The notes: generated by a model from the letters alone, not told the origin. Positions 21,961 to 33,260 are shown, numbered from the stretch's first letter. The stretch: 64,000 nucleotides of DNA from Nicotiana tabacum (GCF_000715075.1 NC_134101.1:136786237-136850236); one strand, 5' to 3'. Made by a program: numbers and translations.

Positions 21961-23552
21961 CTTAGGGCCTGGCTGGAAGAGCATAACATCGGGGCTGGGC
22001 CCCACCACTCTAAACCACGTCCCCGGGATGGCCTGCTACTGGCTGGCCTCCACCTCTAATGGCCTGAACTCCACCTCTAATATCTCTACCTCCACCTCTA
22101 GCACCTCTACCCCCACCTCTAGCTGGCGGAGCGGGCGGTGGAACACTTGGTTCCTGAACCATAGCATGGGAACCCTTCTGCTACGACAGAACACCTACTA
22201 ATCTCAGACAAGCCCTCTGGATATGACTATACTTACCGCACTCAAAGCATCCACTTGAGTGCTGCGGCTGAGGGAACTGAGACTGACCCTAGCGGGCCAG
22301 CTGACCATGAGAATAGCTCTGAATAGGAGATGTTTTGATAGAAGCTGATGGAGAACGGTAGGACTGTTGATCAGAATAATGCATATGAGAACCACGGCCA
22401 CCTGAAGCAGCATGAGATGTATGAAGTGTTGAATGATACGACCTGGGAGGATGGCCCCTACCAAAAGAATCTCTTCCTTCAAATGAGGCACCACTGAACC
22501 TGCTTGAATGACGGGGCCTCTTATCAGACCCCTGACCACTACCCTGTGATAAAACCATCTCAACTCTCCTGGCCACATTGGCCGCATTTTGAAAAGAAAT
22601 CTCGCACCTAGTCTTCTTAGCCATCTTCAATTGAATCGGCTGAGCGAGTCCCTCAATGAACCTCCTCACCCTCTCTCTCTCTCTCTCTCTCGGTGGGAAG
22701 TATTATAAGAGCATGACGGGCCAAAGCAATGAATCTGGTCTCGTACTGAGTAACAGTCATAAAACCCTATTGGAGACGCTCAAACTGCCTCCGATAGTCC
22801 TCCATCTGAGTGATAGGAATAAATTTCTCCAGAAATAGCTGAGAGAACTGATCCAAAGTCAAGGAAGGCGACCCAGCTAGCCTAGGCAAACAATAATTCC
22901 TCCACCAAGTCTTGACAAAACCTGACAGACGAAAAGCGGCAAAGTCGACCCCGTTGGTCTCCACTATCCCCATGTTCCAAAGAACCTCATGACAGTTATT
23001 TAAATAATCCCGGGGATCCTCTTAAGATATACTACCATAAGTAGTAGTGAACAGCTTGGTGAACCTGTCCAATCTCTATAAAGCAACGGCAGACATAGCT
23101 ACTCAATCACTGGTCTAAGCTACTACTTCCGGCTGAACTGCTCCAACTGGCTGAGCTGCTGGAGTTTGAAACTGAGGAGCCATCTGCTCTGGAGTGCGGG
23201 TAGCAGGAGTCTGCTCTCCTCCCCCAGCTTGAGAGACAGTTGGTGCTACAGGAAGTAAGCTTGCCCGGGTGACACTCTCTATAAGGCCCACTAGACAGAT
23301 CAGAGCATCCTGGAGTACTGGGTAGCAATGAACCCTCTAGGACCTGAGCTAGACCACCAAAACTGTCTGGGCTGGAACCTTATCGTCGAACTCTACTTGA
23401 GGCTCTACCACTGGTGCTGCTGCTCTGGGCAAAGCTATGCCCCTGTCTTAGGCTCTAGCACGGCCTTGGCCTCGCCCTCTACCCCTCGTGGAGCTACTAC
23501 TGGGAGGCTCGGGCTACTGATAAAAAGATGAGGAAGCGTGTGTTCTCGCCAT
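21961..23552 (-). pseudogene. Tekay gag, frameshifted by a microsatellite
   Basis: Gag forms the particle. The start is MARTHASSSFYQ at 23552, followed by a Ser/Thr/Pro-rich N-terminus with stops. The capsid part (22973-22767) reads GVDFAAFRLSGFVKTWWRNY and FSQLFLEKFIP, a retrotransposon-gag core. Then (AG)n at 22670-22692 shifts the frame; the reading resumes as MRRFIEGLAQPIQLKMAKK to a basic Gly/Ser-rich tail. One CCHC zinc knuckle, CFECGKYSHIQRAC, lies at about 22208-22252. The segment after 22669 is in the same frame as pol, so gag and pol were one ORF. Confidence 0.88.
22670..22692. repeat. (CT)n microsatellite inside Tekay gag
   Basis: About eleven CT units, (AG)n in the sense of the element, where related Gag proteins encode a short Glu-Arg run. 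The frames on its two sides differ by one base. Confidence 0.9.
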
Positions 23553-23734
23553 CTGCGAAAGAACAGAGTAGAAATTCAATTAACATTGAGAAACCAAACT
23601 GCACGACAAAGATGAATAGAAGTGAAATTGTTCCTAACTCTACAGCCTCTAGGGGTTAAGCACAGACGTCTCCGTACCGATCTCTCAGACTCTACCAAGC
23701 TTGTCCATGAATTATGAGACCTAAGTAACCTAGA
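23553..23734 (-). other. Tekay leader between primer site and gag
   Basis: 182 nt without coding signal, read on the minus strand from the primer site to the gag ATG at 23552. Confidence 0.6.
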
Positions 23735-23747
23735 GCTCTGATACCAA
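23735..23747 (-). other. Primer-binding site, tRNA-iMet type
   Basis: On the minus strand TTGGTATCAGAGC, the standard tRNA-Met primer site, two bases after the LTR end. Confidence 0.92.
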
Positions 23748-24504
23748 CTTGTCACGACTCGGATTTTCCAACCTTGGAAGTCGTGATGGTGCCTACTCGT
23801 GAAAGCTAGGAAAGCCGACTATTATAGATTCATTAACCCCTTTTTACTTAGCCTTTTTTTTACAGTTTTAAAACAACATGCGATCAACAGCGGAATAATA
23901 ATAATAATTAAGGAAATGCGGAAGACGAAATCTAATAACTTAGCCTAATATAAATACGAAAAATACAAAGTACATCTCCACCCAGAACTGGTGTCACAAT
24001 ATCACGGATCATCTACGAATACGACAAACAGTTGTCTGGAAAAAAAGATACAATCTGTCTCTAAAGTTAATGAAAATTGAATATAAAGATAGAAGAGGAC
24101 GCCAAGGCCTGCAGACTCCTGCAGGACTACCTCGGGTCTCCTGATGGACTGAAGGCAGTAACCTCTCTCTACGGTCCAAATGCTCCATCACCGGGATCTG
24201 CACACAGTGCAGAGTGTAGTATTAGCACAACCGTCCCCATGTGCTGGTAAGTGTTGAGCCTAACCTCGGTGAAGTAGTGACGAGGCTAGGACAAGACTAT
24301 CAAATAAACCTGTGCAGTTAAAGCATATATGACAAGTAGTAATAACAGAAACTAGCAGTTAAAGTTGGGAAGGGGAACATGCTACAGGGGAATATCAAGT
24401 AACAACAGTAACTCAGGATAAAAACATGAAGAACATTTTAAGGTTTGCATCAGTAAGAGTAAGGAAACAATAACAAATCAATATCCACTTTTATTATCTA
24501 TTTT

Positions 24505-24755
24505 TGCAGTGCGCAACCCGATCCAAATCATATAACACTGTTGCGGCGTGCAACCCGATCCAATCATATATCCTTGTTGTGGCATGCAACCCGATCCAAT
24601 CATATATCACTGTTGCGGCGTGCAACCCGATCTAATCATATATCATTGTTGCGGCATGCAACCCGACCCCTCTTGTCCTCCCTTATTACTCCATGTTGCG
24701 GCGTGCAACCCGATCCCATATAATGTTGTTGCGGCATGCAACCCAATCCCAAAAT
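24505..24755. repeat. 37-bp tandem repeats in the Tekay LTR
   Basis: Seven copies of TGCGGCRTGCAACCCGATCC with AT-rich linkers, spaced about 33-44 bp. The variable base alternates along the array: CGTG, CATG, CGTG, CATG, CGTG, CATG after a first divergent copy, so the real unit may be a dimer. Confidence 0.88.
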
Positions 24756-25672
24756 ACAATTCAACACCAATCACATAAGAATCCCAACAAGGTAACAATA
24801 AGGAAACAACAATATCACGCAAGGGAATCAACAATGAGGATAAACACATCCCGGTATGGGAACCAACAGTAAGAAGTAAATACGTCCTGGCAAGGGAACC
24901 AACTATAACCAAACTTGTTCATACATTTAACTTCACAAAAGAAACCTCAACTAAAACCAATACTCAACAATAAACAATTACCACGAGAATAATCATAATT
25001 CTTACCCAACACCAAGAATCAACAACTTAGGCATTTGTAGTACTTATTAAGAACACAACAATTTCAATTTAAGACTCACGAGCATGCTTGACAACGATGT
25101 ATAGATACTCGTCACCACACCTATACGTCTTACACTACACTAGCACATAGCAAATATAGCACGATATCTATTCCCTCAAGCTACGGTTAGACCAAACACT
25201 TACCTCGAATTTCCATGGCCATCTCAAGCCTCAAACACCGCTTTTACTTTAGAATTCGCCTCCAAATTACTTGTATCTAGTCCAAATTAATTTAACAACA
25301 TCAATAAATGCTAATGAATTCATACCCAATGCTAAATTATAGATTTTCTACCATTTTCCCCAAAAAGTCAAAAATCGATCCCGGGCCCGCTTGGTCGAAA
25401 CTCGAGGTTCGAACTAAAACCCGATCACCCATTCACCCACGAGCCCAAACATGCAATTAGTTTCAAAATTCGACCCCAAAACCAGGTCTAAATCCCAATT
25501 ATTCAAAAAGCCCTAACTCTACCCAAATCCTCAATTTCTACCATAAAAATCTTACATTTTTGGATGAAGATTGATGACATGCAATGGAAAATCGAAAGAA
25601 AAAGGTTTAGAATCATATACCAATGCTTTAGGGAAGAACTTGTCTCTTGAAAATCGCCTCAACGCTCTCTAG

Positions 25673-25686
25673 TTTTTAAAATATGA
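25673..25686 (-). promoter_or_regulatory. TATA-like site of the Tekay LTR
   Basis: On the minus strand TCATATTTTAAAAA, about 60 nt downstream of the CpG-rich array in the sense of the element. A weak match to a TATA box; the start site is not known. Confidence 0.35.
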
Positions 25687-25744
25687 AGTAAATGGGTTCT
25701 GCCCGTTTTTTTGCTACTGTTTTAAAAATGACTGGGCAGGCCTT

Positions 25745-26075
25745 CATCGCGTTCACGATGGGCCTGTCGCATTCGCGATGGGTCAGGCCCAGATGGCCAT
25801 CGCTTTCGCATTTAAAGGCTCGCGTTCACGGAACGTCAGCTCCTCAAGCGAGGCATTCGCGGTTAGGTGGCCGCGTTCGCGTAGAACAATTTGAAATCTC
25901 TCCCCCAGGACCACTAACCTTACGCGTTCACGAGAGCATGAACGCGTTCGCGAAAGGTAACTTCCCCCACAGCTTCGCGTTTGCGTCCTGAGCTCCGCAT
26001 CCGCGAAGAACAAACTGGCACTTAAGGAAACTTGCCTTATGCGTTCGCGAGTGAAGCCACGCGAACGCGAAGAAT
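25745..26075 (-). repeat. CpG-rich dyad array in the Tekay LTR
   Basis: Repeated short phrases such as GCGTTCGCG, GCGTTCACG, TTCGCGAA and CGCATTCGCG at about 20-30 nt spacing, in an otherwise AT-rich LTR. Many are partly palindromic. Apparent CA and TG variants fit deamination of CpG. In the sense of the element the array lies just upstream of the TATA-like site. Confidence 0.8.
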
Positions 26076-26805
26076 AAAATCTCGGTGCACCTGAGACAGC
26101 AAAACCTGCAACTTTTCTAAGTGTAAAAACATTCCAAAACCTATCCAAAACTCACCCGAGCCCTCGGGGCTCCAAACCAAATATCCATACTAACTCAAAA
26201 ACATCATATGGACTTATTCGTGCGATCAAATCGCCAAATTAACACTTTTAACAACGAATTTAGCATTAAAATCAAAGAAGAATATCAAGAACTCTTAAGT
26301 TCAAATTTTATCAAACGAGGGTCCAATTCACGTCAATTCAAGTCCATTTCTTACCAAATTTTACAAGCTCAACCTAAATATCATATAAGACCTGTACCGG
26401 GCTTCGGAACCAAGATACAAGCCCGATAATATCAATCTCAAATACATTCAAATTTCCAAAAACTCTTAAAATTTTAGTTAAACAATTTTCTTCAAAAATT
26501 TATTTCTCAGGCTTGGGACCTTGAAATTTAATTCCGGGCATACGCCCAAGTCCCATCATTTTCTACGGACCCTCCGGGACCGTCAAATCAAGGGTCCAGG
26601 TCCGTTTACCCAAAATATTGATCAAAGTTAACTTAAATTTAATTTTAAAGGCCAAATTAGCATTTTCATCAAATTTTCACATAAAAGCGTTCCGAATATA
26701 TGCCCAGACTGCGCACGCAAATCGAGGTAAGAAAAAGGAGGCTTTTAAGACCTCGAAATACAATCTTTACTTGTAAATCAAGTGATGACCCAAAAGGTCA
26801 TCACA

Positions 26806-27008
26806 AAATGATATAGAATAGAAGTAGAAGTAGAAAACAACCAACCATTTGTGGAAGTGCAATTAAGAGCAAAACCCGCATCTCTACTTGGATATAAATC
26901 TAACTCCAAATAAGTTAACTCCTTGTGGATTCGATCCTGACCTTTGTTGGGTAAAACTGCATCGACCATCCTCGCTACTTAATAGTAGGGCAGACTTGGA
27001 CCCGATCA
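26806..27008 (+). mobile_element. Remnant of an Athila 5' LTR
   Basis: The last ~200 nt of an LTR, alignable with about 42284-42479 (shared phrases GGAAGTGCAAT, AAATC.AACTCCAAAT, TGTGGATT.GATCC.GACCTT, CTGCATCGACC) but with many differences. It ends CCGATCA, as the 3' LTR does, six bases before the primer site. The rest is cut off by the Tekay LTR. Confidence 0.85.
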
Positions 27009-27013
27009 ATTTT

Positions 27014-27030
27014 TGGCGCCGTTGCCGGGA
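27014..27030 (+). other. Primer-binding site, tRNA-Asp type
   Basis: TGGCGCCGTTGCCGGGA, the usual primer site of Athila elements, six bases after the LTR end. Confidence 0.85.
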
Positions 27031-27128
27031 AGTTAAACGATTTTAGCTATATCTTCGAGTATTTGTGTGTTTTGTTTTTCTTTCCTTCCATTTTTCTAAT
27101 TTATTTGTGAATTGCTTTTAGGTACCAA

Positions 27129-28755
27129 ATGGCTCTTAACAATGATGCCCTTGGAAATTTACCATGAGGGGAGGAGGTAGATGATGACAATGTAGATGAG
27201 ATTCAACCCAAACCTCAAGCACAAAGGAGAGGCCGACCGCCTCATGATAATATTCCAAACCCTCCCCCACCTCCAGAAAGGGCAGCACATCGGGTGTTGC
27301 CCAATGAAGGCTATGCAAGTGCAATAGTCCCGCCCCGAATTAGGGCAGGCAACTTCCAGATAACCAATGTCATGCTTGCACTCTTGGAACAAAGGGGTTT
27401 CTTCACTGGAGCTCCACACCAAAACGCCTACAAGCATCTCAAAGGTTTTTTTGATACATGCTGAGGGGACAAGCAAACTAATGTTTCTGATGATGCATTG
27501 AGGGTAAAGCTTTTCCCATTCTCTCTAAGGGGGAAAGATTTGGATTGGCTTGAAAGGTTGCCCAACCATTCCATCACCACTTTGGATGAGTTGGCCAAAA
27601 AATTCATAGCAAAGTTCTTCTCTCCGGGACATATGGTGATGCTAAGAGATGAGATACTCGCTTTTAAAAAAGAGCCAAATGAACCACTTCATGAGATTTG
27701 GGAAAGGTATCGGACTATGGTTTAAGAACGTCCGAACAATGGCATGACCGAAGCCATGATCCAACAAATGTTCTAACATGGCATTAACACTATCAACCAA
27801 TGTGTAGTTAACCAACTCACTAGGGGAAACTTCATGAACACGCCTTATGTTGAGGCGTGTGAGATACTTGATAAAATGGAGGATACTTCCTTGGCGTGGA
27901 AAAGACGAGCTAACGTGCCACAAGGTGATCCCCATGTCATTCACCTATATAAGAGCTCCATGACCATGGCCAAGCAATAGCCAAGTTAAATACGACCATG
28001 AACCAATTGTCCAAAGCTCAGTTGCAACAAGTTCAAGGGCCAAAACAAGTGAATGTCATGGAAGGGGTGAATATGATGGTCAACAAGAGAAGACAACGAG
28101 GTCAACAAATTCAAGGCAATCCTGATCAATTTGAGCAAAGTGGCAGTGGTTACAATCAAGATGATATGTATGATGATTAAAGTGAAGAAGTTCAATATGT
28201 AAACAACTACCAAGGTCAACTGAGCAATGCTCCGAATCAATAACAGTGGAGATCCCAAGGAAATTAGGAAAATCAAAATGAACAAGGAAATTGAAATAGT
28301 GGTAATAACAACAACTAAAGCAATTGGGGGAACAACAACAATAAAAATTGGGGTAACCAAGGAAACCAAGGCAATTGGCGTGGCGACAATAATAGCAATT
28401 GGGGAGGAAATAACAACCAAGGTGGTTGGAACAACAATAATCAAGGGAATCGAGGGCCGGGCTTTCAAAGGCCTCCGATGTATCAACAACCAAACAACCT
28501 GCCTTCATATCCATCATAAGGTCCCAGCTTTTCCAATAATTAGATGGGACGGATAGAGGCAATGTTTGAGCAAATGATGAAGAAAAATGCCAACTCCGAC
28601 GCCCAATTGTCCTCCCTCAACACTTCCATCCGCAACTTGGAAGTCCAACTTGGCCAAATTTCACAAGATTTGAATATTTTCCCTAAGGGGGCACTACCAA
28701 ATGACACGGTAGTAAACCCGAAGGGTGGTAACAATACGGGCCATGCGAGGTGACT
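27129..28755 (+). pseudogene. Athila gag, decayed
   Basis: ATG at 27129 (MALNNDALGNLP), then a Pro-rich segment and a capsid core: FPFSLRGKDLDWLERLPNHS, LAKKFIAKFFSPGHMVMLRD and EPNEPLHEIWERYRTMV (27498-27722). This is followed by NQCVVNQLTRGNFMNTPYVE and an Asn/Gln/Gly-rich stretch (about 28190-28500) typical of plant Athila Gag. The end is GRIEAMFEQMMKKNANSDAQ and LEVQLGQISQ, a helical segment. Stops lie near 27168, 27464 and 27723, and frames change near 27970 and 28760. No clear zinc knuckle is seen. Confidence 0.88.
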
Positions 28756-28806
28756 ACAAGAAGTGGTAAAGGTGGAGCTGCTAGTACCTCTAATCTATGA
28801 AAGGTT

Positions 28807-30036
28807 TTGAGTGATGATGTGTTGTTGCAAGTTGATGATGAGTCAAGCAATAATGTGCAAGTGAGTGATGAGAATGTGAATGAAGAAGTGAGGATAGACA
28901 TTGATGACAACATGGAGGAGACACAAAATGATGTGAACCGGTCTAGGGAACACGTGATAGACATACCAGAAATGTTAGTTCCCAAAGCCAAGGCTCCTTT
29001 GCCAAGGCCTCATACACCTTATCCTCAAAGGCTTGTAAAACAAAACAATGAGAACCAGTTCAAAAAATTTATTGATATGATGAAAAGTTTGTCCATAAAT
29101 GTGTCTTTGGTTAAAGCTCTAGAACAAATGCTAGGATATGCCAAGTTCATGAAGGACTTGGTGAAAAAGAAAAGATCAATGAACTATGAAACAATAAAAA
29201 TGACACACCAATTGAGTGCTACTGTACATTCCATGGCTCTAAAGTTAGAAGACCCCGATGCCTTTACAATCCCATGCATTATTAGTAGTGCCGATTTCGC
29301 CAAAGCTTTGTGTGACTTGGGGGCAAGCATTAACTTGATACCATATTCTGTGTTCAAGACATTGGGGATTGGGCAACCAAGGCCCACATTCATCAGGTTG
29401 CAAATGGCGGATAGGACAATGAAGAGGCCATTGGGGATAATTGATGATGGGCTAGTTCAGGTCGAGAAGTTCATACTTCCCACGAATTTTGTGATACTTG
29501 ACTGTGAGGTTGACTATGAAAGGCTGATCATATTAGGGAGACCTTTCCTAGCTACAGGAAAGGCCTTAGTTGATGTTGAAGCAAGGGAGCTCACCTTCCT
29601 GGTGGGCAATGAAAAAGTTGTGTTCTATGTTTGCAAGTTAATGAGGCAGCTTAATAGCAACGAAGTATGTTCATTTGTGGATCTTGTGACCGAAGCGATT
29701 GTTGAAGAAACAAGTGTTGTGATTAATATGGAGGACCCTTTGGAAGATGTGTTGTTGAACCATGATGTGACTGAGGATGAAGGATTGGTGGAATATGTCA
29801 ATGCTTTGCAAGGAATGGGTTCATATACATATGAACCTCGAAAACTTTCCTTGGATCTTGAGAACCGGAAGACTCCACCAACAAAGCCCTCAATCGAGGA
29901 GCTTCCCATATTAAAGTTGAAGCCTTTGCCTTCACACCTCAAGTATAAGTTCTTAGGCCCTTGTTCCACATTACATGTTATTCGTTCCTCGTGCTTAACT
30001 AACGTGCAGGTAGATGCCACCATTACGGTGCTCTAA
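28807..30036 (+). CDS. Athila protease region of pol, long intact frame (409 aa)
   Basis: This is the longest open frame in the window. An acidic N-terminus (to about residue 60) is followed by APLPRPHTPYPQRLVKQN, KKFIDMMKSLSINVSLVKAL (about 75-100) and the protease active site ALCDLGASINLIPYSVFKTL (about 166-185), with the Asp-Leu-Gly form usual for Athila. The domain continues through RLQMADRTMKRPLGIIDD and RLIILGRPFLATGKALVDVE. The C-terminus reaches the linker SLDLENRKTPPTKPSIEELP before RT. It ends at a TAA at 30034-30036, after which the same frame continues into RT, so it is an interrupted part of pol and not a separate gene. Confidence 0.85.
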   Translation: MSDDVLLQVDDESSNNVQVSDENVNEEVRIDIDDNMEETQNDVNRSREHVIDIPEMLVPKAKAPLPRPHTPYPQRLVKQNNENQFKKFIDMMKSLSINVSLVKALEQMLGYAKFMKDLVKKKRSMNYETIKMTHQLSATVHSMALKLEDPDAFTIPCIISSADFAKALCDLGASINLIPYSVFKTLGIGQPRPTFIRLQMADRTMKRPLGIIDDGLVQVEKFILPTNFVILDCEVDYERLIILGRPFLATGKALVDVEARELTFLVGNEKVVFYVCKLMRQLNSNEVCSFVDLVTEAIVEETSVVINMEDPLEDVLLNHDVTEDEGLVEYVNALQGMGSYTYEPRKLSLDLENRKTPPTKPSIEELPILKLKPLPSHLKYKFLGPCSTLHVIRSSCLTNVQVDATITVL

Positions 30037-30950
30037 AAGAGGAAGAAGGCAATAGGTTGGACATTGGTGGATATTTGGGGTATAATCCCCGCCTTTTGCA
30101 TGCACAAAATCATATTTGAGGAAGATGCCAAACCTTTCATGGAATATCAAAGAAGGTTGAATGAGACCATGCAAGAGGTTGTCAAGAAAGAGGTCATCAA
30201 GTGGCTAGATGCAGGGGTTGTGTACCCCATTTCAGATAGTTCATGAACTTCGCCGGTATAATGTGTGGCAAAGAAGGGGGGTATGAATGTGATCACAAAT
30301 GAGAAAAATGAGTTTATCCTCAGTAGGACTCTCAGCGGATGGAGGGTATACATGGGTTATCGAAAGCTGAACAAAGTGACCTACACAGACCATTTTCCAT
30401 TGCCCTTTCTTTATCAAATATTGGATAGACTTACCGGGCATGCCTACTATTGCTTTTTGGATGGGTACTCGGGATACAACTAGATTCTCATTGCACCGAA
30501 AGACCAATAGAAAACCACTTTCACATGTCCGTATGGATCATTTGCATTCTCGCGAATGCCGTTTGGTTTATGTAATGCACCGGCTACCTTTTAGTGGTGT
30601 ATGATGGCAATATTCACGGATATGGTGGAGGACTTCCTCGGGGTGTTCGTGGACGATTTCTCTGTTGTGGGGGATTCTTTTGATGGGTGTTTGGGTAATC
30701 TTGATAAAGTCTTGGCACGTTGTGAAGAGACCAACTTAGAACTTAATTGGGAGAAGTGCCACTTTATGGTTGAAGAGGGCATTGTCCTCGACCATAAGAT
30801 CTCCTAGCATGGTATTAAAGTGGATAAAGCAAAAATTGAAGTGATATCAAAACTCCCTCCTCCTACTTCCATCAAAGGAGTTAGGAGCAATTTAGGGCAT
30901 GCGGGGTTCTACTGAAGGTTCATCAAGGATTTCTCAAAAGTGGTGAACCC
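30037..30950 (+). pseudogene. Athila reverse transcriptase, decayed
   Basis: In the same frame as the protease: WGIIPAFCMHKIIFEEDAKP, RRLNETMQEVVKKEVIKWLD, YRKLNKVTYTDHFPLPF, YYCFLDGYSGYN, PYGSFAFSRMPFGLCNAPAT and the catalytic FVDD in FLGVFVDDFSVVGDSFD (about 30640-30690). Then come NLELNWEKCHFMVEEGIVL and GVRSNLGHAGFY. Stops at about 30243, 30481, 30508, 30592, 30805 and 30913 interrupt it without a frame change. Several are CAG or CGA turned into TAG or TGA, which fits loss by C-to-T change. Confidence 0.9.
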
Positions 30951-31420
30951 CTTGTGAAAGTTGTTGAAAAAGGATGCAAAGTTTGTGTTCAGTGATGATT
31001 GCATGAAAGCTTTTGAGCTTCTCCAGTATAGATTCACTACCACTCTCATCATTACCGCACCCAATTGGAGCTTACCATTTGAACTCATGTGCGATGCTAG
31101 TGACGTTGCGATAGGAGCGGTTTTGGGGCAAAAGATCAACAAGATATTTCTTCTGATCTATTATGCAAGAAAAACGATGAATGATGCCCAAGTCAACTAT
31201 ATGGTGACCGAAAAAGAACTCTTAGCCATGTATTTGCCATGGAAAAGTTCTACCTGTACCTCATGAGTACCAAAGCGATTGTGCATCATGCAGCATTTTG
31301 CTATTTAATGAGTAAGAAGGACTCAAAGGCTAGATTGATGAGGTGGGTACTTCTTCTACAAGAGTTTGATCTTGAAATAGTAGACCAAAAAGGAGTGAGA
31401 ATCAAGTGGCAGACCACTTG
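30951..31420 (+). pseudogene. Athila RNase H, decayed
   Basis: Reads LLKKDAKFVFSDDCMKAFEL, APNWSLPFELMCDASDVAIG (catalytic Asp at about 31094) and [20 protein letters not shown], then loses the frame at about 31235 where the family has a VVFAMEKF-like phrase. It resumes as [20 protein letters not shown] and a [16 protein letters not shown] end at about 31400-31430. One stop near 30957 precedes it. Confidence 0.85.
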
Positions 31421-32828
31421 TCTCGTTTGGAAGAGGAGGGGAGGTCCCATGATGGCCTTGAGATCAATGATTTGTTTTTGGATGAACAACTCCTTTCCAT
31501 GTCTTTGACCGAGATGACTTGGTTTGCCGATATGGCTATCTATCTTGTGAGCGGAATTGTCCCGAATGATTTCTCTTCAAAACAAAGGAAGAAGCTCAAA
31601 CGGGACTACTTGGATTATTATTGGCACGAGCCATATCTCTTCAAAATTTGCATCGATAGTGTTATCAAGAGATGTGTTCCAGAAGAAGAGCAATTGGATA
31701 TTCTTGAGGCTTGTCATTCTTCTCCCTATAGTGGTCATCATGGTGGGGTGAGAACTGCTACAAAGGTCTAAGTTGTGGATTCTATTGGCCTACCTTGTAC
31801 AAAGATGCTAGCGATCTTGTCAAGCGGTGTGATGAGTGCCCAAGAGCCGGTGGGATTTCTAAGAAGAATGAGATACCTCTCACTACCATCCTTGAGATCG
31901 ACATTTTCGATGTGTGGGGTATCGACTTTATGGATCCATTTGTGAGTTTATGTGGGAATACCTACATTCTTGTTGATGTGGATTACATCTCCAAGTAGGT
32001 TGAAGTTGTATCTTTTCCCATCAATTAACCGAGAAGCATGGTGGCTTTCTTGAAGAAAAATATATTCACAGGTTCGGCACCCCAATGGCCATTATCAGTG
32101 ATGGGGGTTCTCATTTTTGTAACAAAGCCTTTGATACTTTACTCTCCAAGTATGGTGTCACTCACAAAGTGTCAACTCCCTATCACCCCTAGGCAAGTAG
32201 ACAGGTTGAGGTTTCCAACAGGGAGATCAAGAGTATTCTTTCCAAAACTGTCAATGCAAACCGGACTGATTGGTCAAGGAAACTTGACGATGCTTTATGG
32301 GCCTATAGAACAGCTTACAAAACTCCAATTGGTATGTCTTCGTATCAGTTGGTATTTGGGAATGCATGTCACCTCCCCATGGAATTAGAGTATAAGGCCA
32401 TGTGGGCATTGAAGAAGTTGAACTTAGAATGGGATATAGCTGCAAATCTTAGGGTGGAGCAATTGAATGAGCTTGATAAGTTCTGGTTTCATGTTTACTC
32501 TAGCTCGTCATTGTATAAGGATAAGATGAAGTACCTACATGATAAGTATATCCAGAACAACGAATTCAAAGAAGGTGATCTTGTTCTCTTATTCAACTCT
32601 CGGTTGCGTATGTTTCCCAAAAAGATAAAGTCAAAATGGAGTGGTCCCTTTGAAGTGGTGCATGTAACTCCCTTTGGTGCTCTAGATTTGAAAAAAAAGA
32701 ATTGTGAGATCTTTAGAGTTAATGGGCATCGAGTGAAGTACTACCTTGGTAAGGTTGATGATGGCCACGTTGTGGCATTGGTTCATTTCAAGTTAATGAT
32801 GGTAACATATGTCGTGCCGCAACGTTAA
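31406..32828 (+). pseudogene. Athila integrase (copy A), decayed
   Basis: The zinc region reads [20 protein letters not shown], then after a frameshift CDECPRAGG (about 31700-31850). The core has [12 protein letters not shown] (first Asp), an ISDGGSHFC second Asp in another frame (about 32090-32120) and [12 protein letters not shown] (Glu, about 32205). The C-terminal part is open from 32334: [30 protein letters not shown] and [20 protein letters not shown], to the stop at 32826. At least three frameshifts. The part from about 32222 on is repeated in diverged form at 35268-35839. Confidence 0.88.
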
Positions 32829-33260
32829 ATCAGGCGCTTCTTGGGAGGCAACCCAAGTGTTTTCTTTCTTTTGATTTTCTTTTGTAAGGTATTATTTTGG
32901 ACTAACTGGTTGTGAAGTGTAGGTAGGAATTGGTTGTGCAGTGCAGCAAATTGACAAAGGAAAATTTTGGCTAAGTGTAGGAAATTCACGGTCCGCGTGA
33001 GCCTATCGCGATCGCATCTTTTTGTTCGCGGGCGCGTAATTGAAAAGAGAAAAATGCCAACTCTCTGAAGTTAGATTGTCAAATACCCTTCAGCTTTCGT
33101 GGCTGCGTCCATAATTTGGCGGTCCGCGGTGAATTTCCCAGCCGCGTTCAATATTTTCAGACCGCGGTCAGATGCTTGAAGTTGTTCTTCATCAGGTAAC
33201 AAAATGCGGACCACGGTAGAATTTCACGGCCGCGTTCAGGTAAGTCGGCGGGGTCCACAT
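32829..33260 (+). repeat. Spacer with CpG-rich array 1 (copy A), upstream of TATA
   Basis: It starts with GTTAAATCAGGCGCTTCTTG, a phrase that also follows the second integrase end at about 35868. From about 32990 short CpG-rich motifs recur: CGGTCCGCGTGAG, GGCGGTCCGCGGTG, CAGCCGCGTTC, CAGACCGCGGTC, GGACCACGGT and CGGCCGCGTTC. They stop about 15 nt before TATAAATAG. Confidence 0.75.

Larger units (their letters stand above)
19383..26805 (-). mobile_element. Tekay/Del-like Ty3/gypsy retrotransposon, 3' part missing
   Basis: Read on the minus strand: a 3-kb 5' LTR (26805-23750), a tRNA-Met primer site (23747-23735), and gag, protease, RT, RNase H and part of integrase in essentially one frame, stopping at 19383 where the Ogre LTR begins. 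The fused gag-pol frame, long LTR and RT wording ([27 protein letters not shown]) fit the Tekay/Del clade of chromoviruses. The rest of integrase, any chromodomain and the 3' LTR should lie beyond the left edge. Damage is mainly TAG/TAA stops, one microsatellite frameshift and one in-frame deletion. Confidence 0.85.
23750..26805 (-). mobile_element. 5' LTR of the Tekay-like element (3056 bp)
   Basis: On the minus strand it starts with TGTGATGACC at 26805, followed by the complementary GGTCATCA (a short terminal palindrome), and ends with CGTGACA at 23750. Inside are a 37-bp tandem array (24505-24755), a CpG-rich motif array (25745-26075) and a TATA-like site (25673-25686). No partner LTR is in the window, so the outer boundary rests on the TG end, the junction with Athila LTR sequence and the terminal palindrome. 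Confidence 0.82.

Noticed and set aside
24541..24912. Cys-rich repeat protein in the Tekay LTR
   Set aside because: The reading simply follows the 37-bp repeat and has stops in most copies and frames.
27986..28562. Hydrophobic minus-strand frames of 160-167 aa
   Set aside because: They are the reverse reading of the Asn/Gln-rich part of Athila gag (AAC and AAT codons give Val, Ile and Leu in reverse).
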